Source: a virus
Direction: 5' to 3' (one strand)
Length of the DNA stretch: 36,054 nucleotides
Virus record (IMG/VR): IMGVR_UViG_3300024999_000244
Coordinates: 1 to 36,054 of that record
A program made the translations under genes and the position numbers. Under the pieces are notes generated by a model. The model was not told where the DNA came from. It was given only the letters and a program-made list of their open reading frames with translations, and searched no databases. Below, piece by piece: positions 32,812-36,054 of the stretch (positions are counted from its first letter, which is position 1; each line of letters opens with the position of its first letter).

Positions 32812-32943
32812 ACTAGATGCTTAATGGAGTAATTACCCATTAAAAAGGAGAGTTGTCCTTTCTCTCTGCATCTAGTTTTTATATTTTATATATAAAAAAT
32901 AAAAAAGGATGATGTTAATGGTTAAAAATAAAATGAAAAGGAC
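32812..32943 (+). ncRNA. Structured leader RNA, copy E, before primase
   Basis: Perfect 9-bp outer stem ACTAGATGC/GCATCTAGT (32812-32820 with 32868-32876), then a U-run. Hairpin 1 is TTAATGG/CCATTAA with loop AGTAATTAC. Hairpin 2 is GAGAG/CTCTC with loop TTGTCCTTT (32848-32866). TCCTTT pairs with AAAGGA at 32904-32909 (binding site of the leader ORF). GTCCTTT pairs exactly with AAAGGAC at 32937-32943 (binding site of the primase). Confidence 0.78.
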
Positions 32944-32959
32944 GTGGTATGAATGTTAG
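32918..32959 (+). CDS. 13-aa leader ORF before primase
   Basis: ATG 32918 behind AAAAAAGGATG encodes MVKNKMKRTWYEC and stops at TAG 32957-32959, overlapping the primase ATG (32953) by 7 nt. The overlap and dedicated binding site suggest a translated leader coupled to primase expression. Confidence 0.5.
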   Translation: MVKNKMKRTWYEC

Positions 32960-34770
32960 TTAAATGTATGGTTGATAGAAAAACTTTTGAAAACAAACCA
33001 AGTGGAGATCAATCTAAAGGTATCCAATTTAGATTGGCACAAACAGAAATTGAAATTGAAGAATTAGCAAATTTATTAAGTAATGGTGCAACATTTAAAC
33101 CTGCATTACTTAAAGGTAGAAAAAGTGCAGATTGGATCAATCAACAATTATTTGCTCTAGATTTTGATGGTGGTACTACTATTGAAAAAGAATTAAATAA
33201 TTGTAGAGAATTAAATATATTACCTGTGTTTGGTTATAAAACTTTTTCATATACTCAATATAAAGAAAAATTTAGATTAGTATTTTGTAGTAATATAGTA
33301 ATAACTAATGTGGAAACAAGAAATAAATTTCAGAAATTATTAATTGCATTATTTCCTACTAGTGATTCTGTAACTTTTGATCCTACAAGGTTATTCTTTG
33401 GTGGAAAAGAATTAATTAATTGTGATTATAATAATAGAATAAATATTAATAATATTATGATTAAATTTAAAGATATATTAAAAAGTATAGTTGATTCATC
33501 TACTTTGAGGTTAATCAATACTAATACAATAAACTCTTCTTCTATTAGTATGCAGAAAGCTCAAAGTCCCCGTCCTGTAAGGGTTTACGAGGAATTTTCC
33601 CATTTTAATGCAATAAAATATTTAGATGTAATTTTAATGAAACATCTTCTTCAAATAAATGGTGACAAAATAATTTGTGTAAACAAACAAGAAGTTTATG
33701 ATTTTATTAATGGAATAGATTTATGTGAATTTACAGATATACATAGTATGGTAAATTGTATATTACCTGATCATCAAGATGATACTCCTTCAGCACATAT
33801 TTATACAACTGACAGTGGAACACAAATATATAAATGTTTTGGTTGTGATGCAAAATATACAATAATATCTTTAGTAGAAAAATTAGCAAAATGTAAAAGA
33901 ATTAAAGCAATTGAATTTATTAAGAAAGTATATAATATTGAATTACAACAAACAGAATGGCAAAAACAACAATTAGAAATACTTGATATAAATATTGAAT
34001 TATTATTATCTGATGAATTTAAAGAAATATATCCTCAACTACATTCTTTAATAAGAACAAGAAAGAATAATCTAATTGCATTAAATAACTATGCAAAAAT
34101 TAATATAAAAGATGAAGATTTTTGTGTAGATGAAAATCCATTGTTTTTTGCTTCTCTGACTAAAATTATGGATATTTTTGGTTCAAAAGATAGAACTAAA
34201 GTATCACAAAGTATTACATTATTTGCTCTATTAAGTTTATTAAATAAAATACCACATGAGAAATTACCTAAAGAAACTTTTAATAAAGCAAAACATATTG
34301 CTGCAAAATATGGTCTTACTAAATTAGTTAATTTTTATAGTATTGATCAATATGGTGTAGATTCTTTAGAAGAGAGCAATAAAATTGCTAAAACATTAAA
34401 AGATAACAATATATCTTTAAAAGGTATTTCTAGAGAATATTTATTAAGAACATTTGGTAAAGAATTAACAAATAAAATATATCCTCAATATATTTATGAA
34501 AATGAATTAGGCACTTCTGAAAAATCTAATGAAAATAGTAGTAAAATAGCATCTTATATTTTAGACGAAATAGAGAAAAAAGGTTATGTTTTAGAAAAAG
34601 AATTGAAAATTGATAATATAACAGAAACACAGTGGAAACGTAGTATTCAAGAAATATTGGATGGTTATGGATTAATTAAAATAACTGCTAATAAAGAAAT
34701 AAAATTAAAATATAATATTGATGTTGCAGAAAGAAGTTATCCAAAGATTATTGTTAAAGGAGGTGAATAA
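32953..34770 (+). CDS. Phage DNA primase (AEP/PrimPol-like plus zinc finger)
   Basis: 605 residues. The N-terminal 170 residues look like an archaeo-eukaryotic primase/PrimPol-type domain: FALDFDGG (candidate metal-binding Asp pair), FGYKTFSYTQYKEKFRLVF and DPTRLFFGGKE, which recalls plasmid and phage primases. At about 275-300 is a CHC2-type zinc finger: CILPDHQDDTPSAHIY, then YKCFGCDAKYTI. The rest is helical, ending in a winged-helix-like segment (EKKGYVLEKELKIDNITETQ). Probably synthesises primers at the phage fork. ATG 32953 is preceded by AAAAGGAC, which is also the target of leader RNA copy E. Confidence 0.8.
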   Translation: MLVKCMVDRKTFENKPSGDQSKGIQFRLAQTEIEIEELANLLSNGATFKPALLKGRKSADWINQQLFALDFDGGTTIEKELNNCRELNILPVFGYKTFSYTQYKEKFRLVFCSNIVITNVETRNKFQKLLIALFPTSDSVTFDPTRLFFGGKELINCDYNNRININNIMIKFKDILKSIVDSSTLRLINTNTINSSSISMQKAQSPRPVRVYEEFSHFNAIKYLDVILMKHLLQINGDKIICVNKQEVYDFINGIDLCEFTDIHSMVNCILPDHQDDTPSAHIYTTDSGTQIYKCFGCDAKYTIISLVEKLAKCKRIKAIEFIKKVYNIELQQTEWQKQQLEILDINIELLLSDEFKEIYPQLHSLIRTRKNNLIALNNYAKINIKDEDFCVDENPLFFASLTKIMDIFGSKDRTKVSQSITLFALLSLLNKIPHEKLPKETFNKAKHIAAKYGLTKLVNFYSIDQYGVDSLEESNKIAKTLKDNNISLKGISREYLLRTFGKELTNKIYPQYIYENELGTSEKSNENSSKIASYILDEIEKKGYVLEKELKIDNITETQWKRSIQEILDGYGLIKITANKEIKLKYNIDVAERSYPKIIVKGGE

Positions 34771-34771
34771 A

Positions 34772-35269
34772 ATCTCCTCTTTACAACAACAATTACAACG
34801 TATTGAGCAACAAATAAAAAAGCAAGTTAATGATTGCTTACGAAAAGAATTAGCAAAGCACGTTAAAGAGGAAATCCAAACTGCCGTAAGTACAGAGATT
34901 TACAATTCAGGAACACCTGAAGTCTACAATCGTAGGGGTGGTAATGATTATGGTGGTATGGGTGCTGTAAATGGTAGTGGTTCTCTTGGTGATGTTCAAC
35001 AAATGAATCATAGTGTATTGAATATGACATTGAAAGTAACTGATGATGCAAAAAGAAATGATGATTATGATTATGCTGGTTATGGGTATGATTTAGGTAA
35101 GAGTTTATTAGAAAATATGCAAATGGGGTACGGGAATAAGATATTTTGGTGGAATAAACCTCGTCCTATACTTTCTGTAGCAAAACAACATATGAGAGAA
35201 ACAGGTGTTCATGTTGAAGTAATGAAAGATGCATTACAGAAGAGATTTGGAAGGAAGAATGTTTTTTGA
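34772..35269 (+). CDS. Hypothetical protein, probable AUC start
   Basis: About 165 residues. The full Shine-Dalgarno AAAGGAGGTG (34756-34765) is six bases before ATC 34772, with no ATG, GTG or TTG at the right distance; the in-frame ATG at 34718 lies inside the primase gene with no binding site. An AUC start is therefore proposed, giving MSSLQQQLQRIEQQIKKQ, a coiled coil. A Gly/Asn-rich linker (RRGGNDYGGMGAVNGSGSLG) follows, then a C-terminal domain (MTLKVTDDAKRNDDYDYAGY, IFWWNKPRPILSVAKQHM). Family unknown. Confidence 0.65.
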   Translation: MSSLQQQLQRIEQQIKKQVNDCLRKELAKHVKEEIQTAVSTEIYNSGTPEVYNRRGGNDYGGMGAVNGSGSLGDVQQMNHSVLNMTLKVTDDAKRNDDYDYAGYGYDLGKSLLENMQMGYGNKIFWWNKPRPILSVAKQHMRETGVHVEVMKDALQKRFGRKNVF

Positions 35270-35302
35270 TTTCTCAAAAATATTTTCAATTTCCTATTAA
35301 CA

Positions 35303-35317
35303 CATTGTAAATATAAT
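35303..35317 (+). promoter_or_regulatory. Recurrent motif CATTGTAAATATAAT before HU-like gene
   Basis: Copy of the recurrent motif. A sigma-A-like pair also exists here (TTAACA at about 35297-35302, 17-nt spacing, TATACT), the same overlap seen at 21439. A hairpin CCTCA/TGAGG (35334-35354) follows in the leader. Confidence 0.55.
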
Positions 35318-35395
35318 AGTATACTTACGTTAACCTCAGAAATAAGAACTGAGGAATAAAAAATAAATTATAAATTAAAAGGAGAAATGATTTTT

Positions 35396-35725
35396 ATGGA
35401 CAGATTTGAGACAATTAGTAGCATGAGTGAAATTAGCGGTATGACAAAAAAGGACTCAGAAATTGCATTGGATGCATTTCTAACAAGTGTTGAGAAAGCA
35501 CTAGGTAAAGGTGAAAAGGTAAAATTAAATAATTATCTTACTCTTGATCCGACTGTAAGAGAAGGTAGGAAAGGTAGAAATCCTCAAAATGGTGAAGAGA
35601 TTCAAATACCTGCCTCCAACTTCGTTAAAGTAAAAGTAGGTAAAAAGTGGAAAGATGCAGTTGTGGATATTGTAATTCCTAAGAAGGTTAAGAAGTCTAG
35701 GAAGAAGAAAGATGTTGTTGAGTAG
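35396..35725 (+). CDS. HU/IHF-like DNA-bending protein
   Basis: About 109 residues. The helical N-terminus (ISSMSEISGMTKKDSEIALDAF, SVEKALGKGEKVKLNNYLTL) and the arm region GRKGRNPQNGEEIQIPASNF, with the intercalating-type Pro, are diagnostic of the HU family, followed by VKVKVGKKWKDAV and a Lys-rich tail. It probably compacts or bends phage DNA. AGGAG (35380-35384) is too close to ATG 35387, so ATG 35396 is preferred. Confidence 0.9.
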   Translation: MDRFETISSMSEISGMTKKDSEIALDAFLTSVEKALGKGEKVKLNNYLTLDPTVREGRKGRNPQNGEEIQIPASNFVKVKVGKKWKDAVVDIVIPKKVKKSRKKKDVVE

Positions 35726-35794
35726 GGATTAGTATATCGTCTACATAGAATATAGTAGATAACAATTAAATAATTGAATAGGATTAAAAATGTC

Positions 35795-35814
35795 GAGAGT
35801 CTTTGCTCACTCTC
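35795..35814 (+). other. Small hairpin
   Basis: GAGAGT/ACTCTC with an 8-nt loop after the HU gene. No U-run; possible weak terminator. Confidence 0.35.
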
Positions 35815-35885
35815 TTATGAAATAATTTATGTTTTCAAGTAATAATTGATAACTAAATAGCACCTAACTAAATAGTAAGATGATT

Positions 35886-35917
35886 AGAGAGTAGATTAAA
35901 TATCTGCTCTCTTTTTT
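35886..35917 (+). terminator. Intrinsic terminator
   Basis: AGAGAG-T-AGAT pairs with ATCT-G-CTCTCT (35886-35912), followed by Ts. The 35726-36054 stretch has no gene, only hairpins. Confidence 0.8.
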
Positions 35918-35948
35918 ATTTTATTTGTTACATATTTTATTGCAGAAC

Positions 35949-35983
35949 AATACCTATCACATTTATTTGTGGTGGGTATTTTT
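35949..35983 (+). terminator. Intrinsic terminator
   Basis: 13-bp stem (35949-35961 with 35968-35980, two G-U pairs), loop TTTATT, then Ts. It directly precedes leader RNA copy H. Confidence 0.75.
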
Positions 35984-35996
35984 GTGTGATGATATA

Positions 35997-36050
35997 AAAA
36001 CAGTCTAGGGTCGCTCCCGAAAGTAGTAATCCTTAACTATTGACTGTTTT
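35997..36050 (+). ncRNA. Structured leader RNA, copy H (runs off window)
   Basis: Perfect 9-bp outer stem AAAACAGTC/GACTGTTTT. Hairpin 1 is GGG/CCC with loop TCGCT, linker GAAA. Hairpin 2 is GTAGT/ACTAT with loop AATCCTTA. The expected downstream complement (about AAGGATT) and the gene it serves lie beyond 36054. Confidence 0.65.
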
Positions 36051-36054
36051 ATCA

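Noticed and set aside
1-36054. CRISPR arrays, tRNA or rRNA genes, integrase and attachment sites
   Set aside because: Looked for on both strands and not seen; the repeated RNAs differ in sequence and are not spaced as an array.

Overview
The window is part of the genome of a tailed bacteriophage (Caudoviricetes) of a low-GC Gram-positive host, probably a Clostridium- or Bacillus-like Firmicute. The evidence is the standard head/tail gene order, extreme A+T richness, strong AAAGGAGGTG-type ribosome binding sites and frequent TTG starts. All convincing genes are on the + strand. I see no integrase, repressor, tRNA or CRISPR array. The single major tail protein with a frameshifted tail-assembly chaperone and no sheath suggests a siphovirus-like tail.

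Layout: (1) 1-640, end of an unknown gene; (2) 0.9-5.4 kb, GIY-YIG endonuclease, small terminase, and large terminase carrying an Ala1 mini-intein in its Walker A loop; (3) 5.5-10.2 kb, portal, two small paralogous ORFs flanking a VSR-like (EDxHD) endonuclease, then a prohead protease-scaffold gene with a nested scaffold start; (4) 10.26-12.71 kb, a small virion gene split by a group I intron that encodes TnpB; (5) 12.76-20.5 kb, major capsid protein, GIY-YIG endonuclease, head-completion genes, a frameshifted EDxHD endonuclease, neck genes, major tail protein; (6) 20.5-24 kb, tail-assembly chaperone with a textbook -1 frameshift site, then an 824-aa endonuclease where a tape-measure gene would be expected; (7) 24.3-28.4 kb, repetitive and LamG-like distal tail proteins; (8) 28.7-36 kb, RusA-like resolvase, GIY-YIG endonuclease, coiled-coil/DUF2325-like protein, primase with a 13-aa leader ORF, HU-like protein.

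The region is loaded with selfish nucleases: three GIY-YIG, three EDxHD/VSR-like and one TnpB gene occupy about 8.3 kb (23%), plus one intein and one intron. The most striking signal is a repeated structured RNA of about 50-75 nt, with eight copies on the + strand. Each has two hairpins, usually enclosed by a terminator-like outer stem. The first hairpin often has a conserved loop (TNGCT or AGTAATTAC). The second loop is complementary to a sequence just downstream, and in five copies also to the ribosome binding site itself. Six of the seven copies with a visible downstream gene precede a nuclease gene (including TnpB inside the intron); the other precedes the primase leader. A second recurrent signal is an intergenic motif, GATTRTAAATATAAT, found ten times exactly or nearly so, often in front of late genes and some of these RNAs. 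It looks like a phage-specific promoter. Several genes appear to start at AUU/AUC/AUA codons placed behind strong ribosome binding sites.
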